Shown in pieces: positions 45,744-57,736 of a stretch of 64,000 nt of DNA (the stretch's first letter is position 1; every line of letters begins with the position of its first letter). Position numbers and translations under genes: made by a program. Under the pieces are notes generated by a model that was not told the DNA's origin, searched no databases, and saw only the letters and a program-made list of their open reading frames with translations. Source of the stretch: Allacma fusca (taxonomy: Eukaryota; Arthropoda; Collembola; Symphypleona; Sminthuridae); NCBI GenBank assembly GCA_947179485.1, contig OX359250.1:28530654-28594653 (forward strand). The letters are read 5' to 3'.

Positions 45744-48470
45744 AGCTCAGTGACAGAGACTACAAGTCTAAATGCGGAGGCACTCCATGAAATCAGTCGT
45801 TTACAAGAAAATATTCTCCAGACCCTCCGGAATGAGGTAATTAACAATAATTTACAAATGAAGAGAAAAATAGGGACAAAAACTAAAAAAATCTTGTAAA
45901 GAGCTAACTAACATTAGGTAAAATATATTTTTTGGGGGAAAAGTTGAAGAAACTAAAAGAGCCGGAAGTGATGGGGGCATCTAACGTGAGTACACCCGTT
46001 CATGAAATAGGAGAAGACATGACACCATTGCCCTCATTGACAGTCTCGGCGGCGAACTTTCTCAAACCGGTCCGACAATTCTCACCGATGACTCCACAGA
46101 GAAGAATAATGAGGAAATTAAGGCCAATTCAGACGAAAAGACCTCTAGACAACTCCCAAACCCCTGGAATTAAATACAATTACAAACTTAGAGATTACCC
46201 CAGACCGTGGGCGGAGCTTCCTCAAAGAAAGCGTACAATATCAGAGGAATCCTTAGAGGTCCATGTGACCACCAGTCACTTCTCAGACATGTCCAACTTC
46301 GAATTATCCGTCACAGAGAGTGGGGAAGTAGCAAGAGTCGAGGAAGTACCCAGCACACATGAGGCACTTCAAGTCCTCCCTCAAGAGGATCAAGACAGAG
46401 TTATCCCCTCTGCACCTGATGTAGACCGAACGGAAAGCTCAGAAAGGTGGAAAAAGTCGATAATGTACGTTACTCAAAAAAATCAAGGGTCTTGTGCAAT
46501 CCAGGACAACATTTTTATCAAAAATACTTTAAGATACGCAAACGAAGTACTCACCTTGTACTTTATAGATTCAAGTCAAAGCCGAGTAAGGTATTGAAAT
46601 ATGGTATTAATTCCAAGACTAGCCTTATGAGGACTTGCAGCAAACCGTGTGGACAACCATGTCAGTCACCCAACACCATCATCAATCAGGCCTTCGTCCA
46701 TCAGGTCCTCGTCAATAAAAGTCCTACTAAATCTTCCCCCCGGGGAATTCGGAAGGTAGTTGTTTTCCCGGCACCTCTTCAGGTAATTATTGGCTTTTGG
46801 AGCCCTATAACGTTCTCTTCGTAACATAAGGTAAATCATTTGTAAGTTTAACGTTCATGTAGTAATGCTATTATTGTAACCTACCGAAAAGAATCGAATT
46901 TGTTCGAGTTGTATAAAGATTAGCTAAATGCTATAATATTATTAAATGGTAGGAGTCGAAAAAATTGAAGCTGAAGAATCTGGCAGCATTACAAAGCTCA
47001 AACAAATATGGCCTCCCTTTACAACTATTTGAGTCATCGGACGAAACCAACAACAATTTTCTGCAAGATACAAGTGCGGAAATTGAAATAAGCTCAAAAG
47101 CAGTTTGTGAAAGGCTCAATGAGACAAGAATGCTTTGTGATCTCGTCTATCAAAAGCTGAAGAAGAGTAGATCCGTTCAAGTATTTACGCAAAAAGATGA
47201 AACCGTTCAAACGGATGCCATTCCTGGGAGCTTTTCAAGTGAGTTTGAACTGGGACTTTTCATTGCTACACTGATTGATGAGCTCATTGACGCCGCTTGT
47301 GAGGTCACATTCTTGAATGTCCCCCGGCAAAGCATTAAAAGTAATTCTCATAATTACAGTCCTGGGAAAACCAATTGGAGAAGTGGATCAACTCAAAGAC
47401 GGGGAGTCCATGATACTCATATTCCAGTTCCTACGAATAGATATTCTCGGACGAGAAGTGAGGTCAATCGACCTGAGCCTATTAAGACCATCCGACGGTA
47501 TAATAAAGCAAGGGAAGAAATCAAAAGTCCTGTAAAGTATGTCAAACCAGTAAAGGACACTCAAGATGAGCAAATGAGTTCCCGAAAATTATCACGTGGA
47601 GAAAATTTCCTGGTCAAAAAATGTTCAAGATCTTATCGGGAAGGAAGTGTACCCTCTTCAATAAAAAGAGCACTCAAAAGTATTACAGAAAGTCCCACTC
47701 CTAAGAAAGTCACCCCTTTACATTCCAATCGATGTTCAATGAAGTCTCCTGCAATTGAGTCTTGCAAGAATGAAGCCAAATGTCTTCCTTACCACCTGTC
47801 GGAACCGGAGAGTGATGACAATGGCAGCCTTGAGAATTCTAACTTTGAGGAAAACTTTAAGAGCTTTCATAATACTTTGGGTAGCTTTTTGGACAAGAAC
47901 GTTACAAAGGGAATGCATTCAAAAAAAGATAAGGGACTCCTACAGAAATTAGGACTGGTTGAGAAGCATCTCTCGAACCGACAACACCAGCAACAATTAC
48001 TGAGTAGCTTAAAAAGTCGGAGAAAAAAATCTGCGAAGATTAAAAAGAAACTCTGGTGGCTTTTCGATTCAGAGTACTTGGACAGCAGTCAGGGGACACC
48101 TTCCCTCTCCAGTTTAAAGAGCTTCTTGCCCGGACATGAAATAGATTGTGAGCGGGTACAAGACTACTTTACCATCCGGGAGGACTTCTCTGACTCCTCC
48201 GGACCGGATGCAAGTAGCCAGGTTCGGCAAAATTCCAGTCGATTGTCAATTCTTAAGTATCCATATGGGAAAACTTCAAGGAAACGAAACATCAAAATGT
48301 CTTATAATCCCCCTGACTTTTCGGATTTATTTCCTTACGCTGGTACTATCCTGGCTGAGGCGAGTCAGTTCATGCCACGGATGATTCCGAACACGGGAAG
48401 GATCATAGCTCACAGGAAGAATGCGGCAGTAGTTAGTAATAGACTCCTAACACCTATATGGCCAAAGTAA
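45744..48470 (+). CDS. Three-exon gene, unknown disordered protein (partial 5')
   Basis: Best host-gene candidate. Exons inferred at 45744-45836 (after TTGTTCCAG, before GTAATT), 45944-46585 (before GTAAGG) and 46953-48470 (after TGGTAG, stop TAA). All three junctions fall between codons (phase 0) and every exon is open, which would be unlikely by chance. The first exon codes an amphipathic helix (LHEISRLQENILQTLRNE). The rest is Ser/Lys/Arg-rich and mostly disordered, with a conserved-looking C terminus (MSYNPPDFSDLFPYAG). No domain recognised. The protein would be at least 750 residues; the start codon is not identified. The acceptor at 45943 is weak (purine-rich upstream). Confidence 0.6.
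46586..46952 (+). other. Inferred intron
   Basis: 367 bp, GTAAGG...TGGTAG, phase 0, containing stops in all relevant frames. Separates the second and third exons of the gene at 45744-48470. Confidence 0.55.
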
Positions 48471-50027
48471 TTTAGTAATTTAATTAATTACATTAATTAT
48501 TAAATTGTACTTACGCTAATTAAATTCTGTTTCTATGAATGTATCAAAATGAGATATTAATTTCTGATATTTCTCAGAAACCAGATGGATACTTTTAGTC
48601 AATTTTAAGCTTGCTGTTAATGTTACGAATAGCTGCCTCATATTTATATGACAATGTATAATCATTATAATTATACTGCAATCACAATGGCGCGATGTAT
48701 ACGTCCCATACACCACAACCATATCCGATGGGATAAGTAATTTGAATACTTCGCATTATATTAAGTTGACTGTTTCAATAAAATCAATTTTACTGAAGAA
48801 TTCATACTGAAGTTGCTTTTTACAAAGGACTCGCCAGTTATAAGCAAGTTAAAATGCAGTGGTTTTGCCTTTAACAAATGTTTATCAGGCACATCATATT
48901 TACCCGGTTCTGAAAGCATCTTGTTATCTTTGTTATGAAAAATTATTATTACAAACAGACCAGTATAAGTACTGTAGAACAATTGTTTTAACTATTATTG
49001 TTAATATTGATGTATGTATATTGTATATAATGTCAATATGCAAGGGTTTTGCTTCAATTGCAAATTAATTTTACATTTTCATTTTTCGTATTAATGCACA
49101 AGTTACTTTCAGAATCAGGTAAATAATGTTTACACGTTGATCGTAAACTTGTTTTTAAACCGCAGCCACACATTTATTAAAATGTACACACATTTTCCAG
49201 TGCTTTGTAAAAAGCACCTTTATTAAGCTTTTGTACAGATTCTTTTTAATTCAACGTTAAGCATAGCTTCTTAATACAATTTGCATTGTGTTTTACGAAA
49301 ACTTGTGATGCAAAAAACAATTCAAATTCCAAACGGTTTTACCCAACCGTAAAATCAATGAATATCCTATGAACTCCGAACCCTTGAACCCATTTCAATT
49401 TTCAATAATCAAAATCTTCGAGTGGATTCAATATTTATTTATTATATGAATATAATAAAATATTTGTACCAGTCCCATACTTTATAAGAGATATACAGCT
49501 ACGGTCGTTCAAATACGAATCAAGTGCAATGCCTCGTTCAAACCTTTCGTGTTGATCTAGAATCTAGTTTTGATTTCAATTTTCGGGTTTTCAAAATTTT
49601 GACAGTGAAATTTTGAAAAAAAAAAACATCAATTTTTACCCATTTTTTCGGATCCCCTCCGTGATTTTTTGAGATACTTACCGTAGAACCAAATGTAATA
49701 CCTCGTTCGAACCGTCTTAATAACCCCGACTCATTGTCAGATCGTTGTATTAATTTACAAATTTTACAAATTTGAACCACACAATTTTGTACATTTAATG
49801 AAATCTGCACGAAGCCCATTTCACATTGAGACAAAAGTCATGCAAATCATTTTGCTTTTAATCGTAAATGCATCTAAAACAATGTCAAAAATAATGAAAT
49901 CCTAAAGGTCAGAGGTCCTCGGATCGGATGTCGGGTACTATAATTGGGTAAAAACTAACAATAAGTTCGGTGCCAACAGGAAAAGTCCAACGGTTTTTTT
50001 GTGCAAAACGCAAACGTGTCTGCCTAT
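48471..50027. other. Non-coding A+T-rich region
   Basis: An AATAAA at about 48777 could serve the preceding gene. The 49538-49834 minus ORF lacks recognisable features. Confidence 0.4.
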
Positions 50028-51047
50028 CAGAGCTATGCAGTATTTTCAAATACGTATTTTCAGGCCACAAAGTATTTTGTATTTGGTATTTTCAAGTTAG
50101 CAAGCAGTGGGCAAGTATTTTGTACTTAGTATTTTAAGAGCCTGTAAGTACAAAAGTATTTTGTATTTGGTATTTTCAAGTTAGCAAGCAGTGGGCAAGT
50201 ATTTTGTACTTAGTATTTTAAGAGCCTGTAAGTACAAAAGTATTTTGTATTTGCTTACTTTCAAGGGCCTGGAAAATGTATTTCAAATAAATATTTGGCT
50301 CAAAATACTTTTCACCAGCATGATTACAACTTTGACATTGTTTGTAGTTTACATGATGCTCAATATCTGTGCGAATTCCATTTTAGCAATGCAATAACAT
50401 GCGACGGAATGAATCCTTTTTACTGGATACATCAAACATTTTCAGGTTCTCCATTTTCAGTATTACATAACGTCACTGAAAGGGCAAAATATTCTACGCG
50501 CGCATGCTTTTGTACATCACGATCACATAGTCCACCTTGCCTGTTTAACAACAATATTTAAGATCCGTCCAAGGCACTCAATTTAATTTTCAGATACTAA
50601 CTCAGATACTAAAAATATCATAATAATCTACATCACTGAATAAACAATCAAAATAACTGATTATCGTTAGTCAATGTAATTATAATTAACGGACTGACCA
50701 ATTCAACAAACGTTGAATCATTTGTTACTACACCAGTCTTATATGCAGTCCTTGAAGTGATTAGGTATCTAATTAATTTTTTAAATGATTAATTTGAAAG
50801 CTGTTTGAGTCCCAGAAACTGAAAATAGTGAGCATTATTTGGGTATTTTAAGAAAAGTATTGTATTTAAAATACAGTATTTTGTATTTGAGTATTTTTAA
50901 TTACCGACCATGCATTGTATTTTTATTTGTATTTTAGTAATGTACCCTGAGGTATTTTACTTTGTATTTTGTATTTTCTATATTTCACTTCAGGTATTTT
51001 ATTTGGTATTTTGTAATCTTAGACCAAGTATTTTGCATATAGCTCTG
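50028..51047. mobile_element. hAT-like MITE, AGTATTTTGTATTT-word family
   Basis: 1020 bp with inverted ends CAGAGCTATGCAGTATTTT and (from the right) CAGAGCTATATGCAAAATA. No clear 8-bp duplication (CTGCCTAT against CTAATGAC), so it is older or rearranged. TATTTTGTATTTGG words at both ends; an 84-bp unit is tandemly doubled at 50069-50236. Confidence 0.75.
50069..50236. repeat. 84-bp tandem duplication inside MITE end
   Basis: Two virtually identical units, each beginning AAAGTATTTTGTATTTGG and containing several family words. It shows one way word arrays grow. Confidence 0.93.
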
Positions 51048-51109
51048 CTAATGACACAGAGTGTGGCTTACTAAAATGAGTAAATACTTGCTAGCATTTA
51101 AATGGAAAT

Positions 51110-52551
51110 CAAAGATGTATAATTGAATGACAGTACATACATCCTTCCTTTAATTGATATCAAAATATTCTCCTACATATCCTATATCTAGTACAAATGT
51201 CAGTCACGAGTCCTACCTATGTATATGCGTATATTTTAAAATCATGGACATGGACAATAGTGATGTACAAGTCACGACTGACTGCTTCAGCAAAGACTGA
51301 CTGATGAAAATAACTGACTTTGGACTGAATCAAAATATTTGGAGTGAGACTGAGACTGACTGGGACTAGAAGTTTATATATGAAGACTGATACTGACTCA
51401 CAGTTGATTGCATAACAATGAGACCGTACGACATCTCTATACATAAGACACCTTATTACGTGAAATTAAAGTGATTGTTTACAAAAAACGGCACTGTGTC
51501 TCCCTATAGTTTTCAAAAATTATTAAGGAGCCTAGATATGCACATAGGAAAAGTTTTGGGATTAAGAATTTAGGGTTAGTTGGGCTTGAAATTCATTTAT
51601 TGGACGTCCCCATGCTAATTAAATCTATACTCATACTCCCTTGGAAGAAAATAATCCACAGGTATAGTTTCTCCTGCTTAGTAAGTACTTTTAAATTAAG
51701 CGTGTCCATCATTTTAGTGCATTTTTTGAATACCAAAACACAATTATGTTGGCTCAAATATTTTGCTTTCAATAATCTCGTTTACCACGTTGAAATTTAA
51801 GGCAATCAAAGGAGACCGAAATTCCTGTCATTCGAATACTTAAGCAAAATATTTAAGCCAACATGATTGTGTTTTGGTATTTCAAAAATGTAATTACAAC
51901 GACGCGCAATTACAAGACTGACTGACTGGACTGAGTCCGAAACTTTATAAAGTATGGACTGACTTTGACTCAGCATTAACGAGTCCTGGAAGGAAAAAAA
52001 CTGACTTTAGTAAGGGGTTCGAGAGACTGTGTACGACTTGGACTGAACTTTCACGACTTTGTACATCACTAATGGACAACTCAGCCTTCCTATATACATA
52101 TAACTATTTCCTACATAGGTTACTCTGACATACAACACGCATTCCTATGCCTATCATTTAAAGAAACGTTGGAATTGCATATATCGTTAGATAAAGTCTA
52201 AAAAGTATCATTTTCAATGGAGATCCCATTTAAAAAGCAAAATGAAAATGGTACCTTTTAAAATTTAGTCGACGATATCATCATTAAAAAGTCAATGTAG
52301 ACCTTTCTCATGACCTTTCCTTTTTATTATTTCCTACATACATACTTTATTCTTTGCCAGCCAACTCCTACCCTTCCTATATTTGTACTTTTTCCGAAGG
52401 AGGCTTCCTATCCTATCCCTACTTTTTTATTAGATTATTAGATTTTTCATGCCTTCCTTTTATACATATAAATTCTTGCAAAGTCCTATCCGTTCCTATC
52501 CTATAAATATGTCTATTTGTAGGATCCGTGTAAGAAGGAAATGCACCTTTG
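51110..52551. mobile_element. hAT-like MITE, TAGGAAGG-word family, copy B (inverted)
   Basis: Second copy of the 6264-8998 element, reverse orientation, duplication ATGGAAAT (51102-51109 and 52552-52559). Own length about 620 bp once the nested 51258-52071 element is removed. Supplies the empty sites for the insertions in copy A, as copy A does for the one here. Confidence 0.88.
51258..52071. mobile_element. hAT-like MITE, GACTGACTGA-word family (nested)
   Basis: 814 bp, ends TAGTGATGTACAAGTC and (from the right) TAGTGATGTACAAAGTCG, duplication ATGGACAA (51250-51257 and 52072-52079). GACTGACTGA and GAGACTGACTGG words fill both ends. Interior non-coding. Confidence 0.92.
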
Positions 52552-52750
52552 ATGGAAATGTTATCATACATATATGTATCTAGATGTTAGGCCAACTGCC
52601 ACCTACAAAACTGCCACCTGGCCAACTGCCACTAGGCCAATTGCCCCTTCCTTTAAAACAGAAAATTTTGGCCAACTGCCTCCTGGCCAACTGCCTCCTG
52701 GCCAACTGCCACCATGACCAACTGCCACTTTCATTGTTAAAGTCTCATAC

Positions 52751-52868
52751 TAATGCCCATGGTAGAGACCCATGTTAATGCACATGGTAGAAACCCATGC
52801 TAATGCACATGGTAGAAACCCATGCTAATGCACATGGTAGAAACCCATGCTAATGCACATGGTAGAGA
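52751..52868. repeat. 25-bp tandem repeat, about five units
   Basis: Units TAATGCACATGGTAGAAACC plus CATGC, nearly identical, inside the 52582-53504 element. Confidence 0.93.
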
Positions 52869-52870
52869 AC

Positions 52871-53385
52871 GAGCATATGATTTTATAATATGACTGATTG
52901 TGAGCATAGGACATTATAATGTGACTGAGCATAGTACATTATAATGTGACTGATTGTGAGCATAGGACATTATAATGTGACTGAGCATAGTACATTATAA
53001 TGTGACTGAGCATAGGACATTATAATGTGACTGAGCATAGGACTTTAACATGTGACTGAGCATAGGACTGTAACATGTGACTGAGCATAGGACTGTAACA
53101 TGTGACTGAGTATAGGACTTTAACATGTGACTGAGCATAGGACTTTAACATGTGACTGAGTATAGGACTGTAACATGTGACTGAGTATAGGACTTTAACA
53201 TGTGACTGAGCATAGGACTGTTATATGTGACTGAGTATAGGACTTTAACATGTGACTGAGCATAGGACTGTTATATGTGACTGAGCATAGGACTTTAACC
53301 TGTGACTGAGCATAGGACTTTAACCTGTGACTGAGCATAGGACTTTAACCTGTGACTGAGCATAGGTTTTTATAATGTGACTTGA
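52871..53385. repeat. ~26-bp minisatellite, about twenty units
   Basis: Units of TGTGACTGAGCATAGGACTT plus about six bases, with variants (TATAATG, TAACATG, TAACCTG) grouped in runs, so variants spread locally. Lies between the word arrays of one MITE. Confidence 0.93.
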
Positions 53386-53536
53386 GGAATTATGAGGCAG
53401 TTGGCCTAGGGGCAGTTGGGCTTAGGGGCAGTTGGCCTCTAATTCGTGAGGTGATGGCAGTTGGCCGCGGTGGCAGTTGTGGGGGTGGCAGTTAGCCGGA
53501 CACGATGTATCTATATGCATAATTATACGTAAGAAC

Positions 53537-53902
53537 TTAATTCAATATATATTGATGTATTCTGATAGCACCTGTCTTTGTACTGGTAGTTTCTGCTTTT
53601 AATATTATTATTTTATAGTTGAACTTAGTACATTGTCCATCGTTCACACTCCGTATATAATCCCGTAATGTAGGGAGTTGTGTAAATGGCAAGACAAAGT
53701 TTGAATATTTAGCCGTATAAAATTTTTGTGTTTTCCGGCTCAGAATGAGCTCGTTACATTGTGGGAATTGAATTTGAGTTTGTGAAATCATTTGAATTAT
53801 TTGCATGATTATTTTGTTCAACTTTAAATGGTTACTTACTCTCAATTCAAGGGACGCACTTATGATAATATTTGTACGATTCATAAAACAAAAATTAACC
53901 AT
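53537..53902 (-). CDS. Candidate coding segment, unknown
   Basis: Open minus-strand stretch of 121 codons (contains FVLPFTQLPTLRDYI) lying just downstream of the 53925-54329 reading on the same strand. It may be a further exon of that gene. No domain recognised; no firm splice pair found. Confidence 0.3.
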   Translation of the reverse strand: MVNFCFMNRTNIIISASLELRVSNHLKLNKIIMQIIQMISQTQIQFPQCNELILSRKTQKFYTAKYSNFVLPFTQLPTLRDYIRSVNDGQCTKFNYKIIILKAETTSTKTGAIRIHQYILN

Positions 53903-53924
53903 ACCGTTCGTAATACTTCAGCCC

Positions 53925-54329
53925 TTATTTTAGTTTAAGCTGTTTAGTCCCATCTCCTCTCAACATAGTTGAAAATTTAGGTATTGTATAGTAGGGCAAA
54001 ATTCTACTGTCCCTTGAATCCCATGGAGTTACATTTAGTGTGGTTAGCATCTTACAAGCAAAGTCTTCCGATGTAAACTGCAGAACTAAATGAAAATTGG
54101 TGGAAATGTAGGCACTACTAATAGTTTTCACACAAACCACAAACTTCGTGTCATCTACTCTGGGTTCGGGGATTAGGACATCTGAATGTTTGTTTTTTTT
54201 AAAGTTTGACAGGGGGACCCTTCCTCGCTTGAATTTTTGCATGTTAAATCCCATAAGTGAAATACATTTTCGCAACTCAAAATCCAAACCAATGTTCAGA
54301 CATGTCACTATGCATAAGTACATGTACAA
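53925..54329 (-). CDS. Unknown protein, homologous to 56650-56985 fragment
   Basis: 134-codon open reading, ATG start. Contains TKFVVCVKTISSAYISTNFH and LVLQFTSEDFACK, which recur with substitutions on the plus strand at 56800-56900. Homology extends upstream over the stretch with MGFNMQKFKRGRVPLSNF. Because amino-acid reading is kept in this copy while the other has stops, this may be the working copy or one exon of a gene. Family not recognised. Confidence 0.5.
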   Translation of the reverse strand: MYMYLCIVTCLNIGLDFELRKCISLMGFNMQKFKRGRVPLSNFKKNKHSDVLIPEPRVDDTKFVVCVKTISSAYISTNFHLVLQFTSEDFACKMLTTLNVTPWDSRDSRILPYYTIPKFSTMLRGDGTKQLKLK

Positions 54330-54460
54330 TCAGCGCTTCACGTGCTTTAGCCCGTATGTATCTACATGTTAATATATTTACATTATTAAAGTGAAGAGCT
54401 TTTGTAAAATTGCCCGTTTTTCATTTCGTCCCACGAAAGGCTCCCGCACGGGACAAGTTA

Positions 54461-55988
54461 GGGGGCATGCATAAATTATATAACGCTAATTTGCCACATT
54501 TTTGACCCCCTCCGACCCCGAGTAACGCATACATAACCAGGGTTGGCCAATTGAAAATGCCATGGCATTTTGGGCATTTTGCCTGCCGAAAATGCTCGGG
54601 CATTTTGGGCATTTTCAATTCATGGCATTTTCGGCATCTATGGCATTTTCGGCATTTTTGGCATAATCCGCGTAGGGCAGGCATTTTGGGCATATTCAAT
54701 CATTTCTTCGGATACTTCTGCATGGACTCTTTCTATTATTTTTTCAGCGAGGTAAATTTCGATACATTTTTTGTTTGAATCAATTCAAATATCTTTATAA
54801 ATGCATACCTGAAATTTCATTATTGTAGCGTGTCTTGATTCACTATACTAACATTTGTAGTATCATTATTTTAAATCTCATTCCATTTTCTTAATTTTCA
54901 CTTGAGATTTAATCAGGATACCTCGAATCAATGACAATATTCAGCTTCATTGGTCAGACATCGGTGAAAATAAAACGTTGTGTAATTACTTTCATAACAA
55001 GCAGTTGGATTATACCATGAAGTGACGTGCTCGCATGCAAGTTTAAAAGCCCAAGTGGAGGTAAAACGGGAATTATCCAAATTTATTACCAAAACGGGTA
55101 TTGCTCTGGACATCGATGTGATTAAAGAAATCGATTTAAGCTCACAAGAATCAGCGTTGGTGAAATAATTCTCAACAAAACCAGAACCGAGTTCATCAAA
55201 ACAAATTAGACATGATTATCATGTGTATAAAATATCACTGCATTCCCTGAATTGGAAAAAAATATTTTAGATGACGAAAATTATAGTTTTACTTTTCACG
55301 AGTTCGAAGCTGAGTTGATGTTGAGGATATTGTTGAATTAGATTAACAGGGGAAGAAACGATGTAGGAATACTAATAGTTTTCAAATTGCGAAGCTTTAG
55401 ATTAATTCATTCTGTAAAATGTATATTTTAAAATGAAGTTTGACATTTAAAACAATCTGGTCTATAAAAAAGAGCGGTAAATAATGATTATTTACAAAAA
55501 AAATCGAAAATGCCCAAAATGCCGGGCATTTTGAAAGTAGGGCATTTTCGGCATTTTCAGGGCATTTTTGGCATTTTCAGGGCATTTTCAAGCGGGCAGG
55601 CAAAAAACCGAGGGCATTTTCATTTGGCCAACCCTGTACATAACGCTGTCATCTAACCCCCACTATCATACATAACGCAATGATAATTAATTTATGCATA
55701 ACTTAAATAATTAGTGCTAAAATTATATCGGAATGCTCCCATTAACCTTATTGTGTTAATCCAACTTTTATTCCAATATAGCTACATCGCATTCTGTGAA
55801 AGGGCACATTATACACAAATATTTTCACTAAATATGCCAACAATGCCTACGCGTTAAAATCGGGTCTAATCAAATATTGCGTTACGTAAAAGAGCACACT
55901 GGTACTACCTACTGTGCGTAACGTTAGCGTAACGTTAAGAAAAACCACCACCGACCGTCGAAGCGTTATATAATTTATGCATGCCCCC
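54461..55988. mobile_element. PIF/Harbinger-like MITE (contains a hAT MITE)
   Basis: Inverted ends GGGGGCATGCATAAATTATA (26 bp or so in common) with TTA on both sides (54458-54460 and 55989-55991), the TWA-type target of PIF/Harbinger elements. About 420 bp of its own remain outside the nested 54538-55636 insertion. No transposase ORF. Confidence 0.8.
54538..55636. mobile_element. hAT-like MITE, GGGCATTTTCGGC-word family (nested)
   Basis: 1099 bp, ends CAGGGTTGGCCAATTGAAAA and (from the right) CAGGGTTGGCCAAATGAAAA, duplication TACATAAC (54530-54537 and 55637-55644). Shares the GGGCATTTT word with the hAT at 22796 but has different terminal bases. Confidence 0.93.
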
Positions 55989-55991
55989 TTA

Positions 55992-56640
55992 CAACGACGG
56001 GAAGATTCTTCCCAGGGAAAAACTATTTATGGAGTGAAAATCTGGTGTCATGGGATTGACCGAATAAATATTCTTCGGTTCATTGTGACAGTGAAAAAAC
56101 ATTTTTCTTAATGCGGTAAATTTGTAACTCGCACAAAATCCTGCGATGACATAGTGTAAAAGATGAATGTGAGCTTTTGTTTATTATTAACTACCCGAAA
56201 GCCCTGCTTTGTAAGGGTACGTACTTTGGGATGTGGAAGTCATAGTCAATGGTCATAGAACGCACATCATAACCGTGTGCCAATTTAGCAAATGCGTACA
56301 GAACAAACGCATGGAAAATATCACGGTTAAAAATTCCATCAGCCCATTGTTACATCTACATAAATACGTTTTTGATTAAAGGTAAACTGGTAAGCCGGTA
56401 CTTTTACTAGAATTAAAATTACATCTAGTACATTTCTTTCTTGAAAATTACGTGTTTATCATTGTATTACAATCGAAAACGTGTTCAAATCATTGAAAAT
56501 TAAATAAATTATTCCACTTGGAAGTTGCATTAGTAAAGTTATTGATTTACAAACACGAAAGAATTTACAGGATAAGTATCCTCGTCTCATTCTTTATTTT
56601 TCGGAGTATCTTATACACAGGATATGTCGTACATATGTAT
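55992..56640. other. Non-coding spacer
   Basis: No supported gene; A+T-rich sequence between the Harbinger-like MITE and the gene fragment. Confidence 0.4.
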
Positions 56641-56649
56641 GGTGCTTTG

Positions 56650-56985
56650 TCTGAACATTGCTTTTGATTGGTTCGAGTTTCTAAAATTGATTTTTGGGAT
56701 TTAACATGTAAAAATTCAAACGAGTAAGGGTCCTCCCTGTAAAACTTTCAAAAAAAATAAAGCTTTCAGAAATCGTACTGCCGGAACCAAGAAGAAATGA
56801 CATGAAGTTTGTGGTTTGTATGAACACTATTATTAGTGTCTACAATTCCACCGAGTTTCATTTAGTTCTGCATTTTACATCGGAAGACCTTGCTTGTCAG
56901 TATTACAAGTACGACACGATCCCACCTTCGATTCTGCTTTGGTGTGGTGAGACAACCCTTACATTAGAAAATATGATGAAGGTGT
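56650..56985 (+). pseudogene. Diverged inverted homologue of 53925-54329
   Basis: Plus-strand stretch with the same order of phrases as the minus-strand reading at 53925-54329: TGTCTGAACATTG, GGGATTTAACATG, a short open part MKFVVCMNTIISVYNSTEFH and LVLHFTSEDLAC. Stops interrupt the upstream half. Roughly 70-80% identical at nucleotide level by eye over about 250 bp. Confidence 0.65.
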
Positions 56986-56989
56986 AAAT

Positions 56990-57728
56990 TCTAGAGACTA
57001 ATATAACTTCTCAAGAATGATTTCATGTCGCAAAAAAAACTACTGAAAACATGTTTGAGACCGAGAGTGCTTCGAGAGCTTTCATGAAAATTGTCAATGT
57101 CATGAAAAAATGAAAATGTAAAAGTTTGGAAATAAACCCCGCAGATATAATAAAAATAGTATATTGTTTTTTTTCCTGGCAAAATTAAATATCTAGTAAA
57201 CTGAACGATAACAAAATTAGCAGTAGTGGTAATGTTAAATCCCTATTTATGCTGTAATACTTACCCAGCTAGCACTGAACGTCATAATGATATCATTATT
57301 AATCCTTGAAATTCATAATCAGTTCATGTCTTTTTGATGAGGAGATTATGACTTCCAATGGGCATCTTATCAATGAGCAATTTCTGACACGGTTCTGAAA
57401 TGGTACATAAAATATTACTATAAGAAACTATACACTTACAAAGATTTTTGCCATGTTGGAATATATATGTAAGTTTGGATTTAAAATTAAACTTGGGTTG
57501 TTAATTCCACTGTAGTTTGATAACTGATGGTGAGTCCACTTGGGGTGGGTCAATTTACACCAGTTGGGCTCTGCCTTTGAGAAAAATCCTCACTTGAGCT
57601 AAAACAATTGCGGGGATAATACATAAATGCTACAGTTAATTATTATTACAGGGCCTATTATGCCTACATTTGAGCCGAGAGGGAAAAGTAAAGTACCTTT
57701 ATCCCTCCCATGAGGATTTTAGCAACAT
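56990..57728. other. Non-coding region
   Basis: Nothing supportable seen. Confidence 0.4.
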
Positions 57729-57736
57729 GTACTACC

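Larger units (their letters stand above)
52582..53504. mobile_element. hAT-like MITE, GGCCAACTGCCA-word family with minisatellite core
   Basis: About 923 bp, flanked by ATGTATCT (52574-52581 and 53505-53512). Ends are built of GGCCAACTGCCACC words on the left and the complement GGCAGTTGGCC on the right. Inverted ends match imperfectly, so borders may be off by a base. The interior is two tandem arrays. Confidence 0.78.

Noticed and set aside
45584..45847. 87-codon minus ORF
   Set aside because: Opposite-strand shadow of the inferred first exon, which has better splice and phase support.
52584..52778. 64-codon ORF rich in LPP/GQLPL repeats
   Set aside because: Translation of GGCCAACTGCCA words at a MITE end.
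52871..53385. CRISPR-like or centromeric satellite array
   Set aside because: No spacers, short total length, enclosed by MITE ends.
54551..54778. 75-codon ORF with HFGHF/GIFGIYGIF periodicity
   Set aside because: Translation of GGGCATTTTCGGC words in the 54538 MITE.
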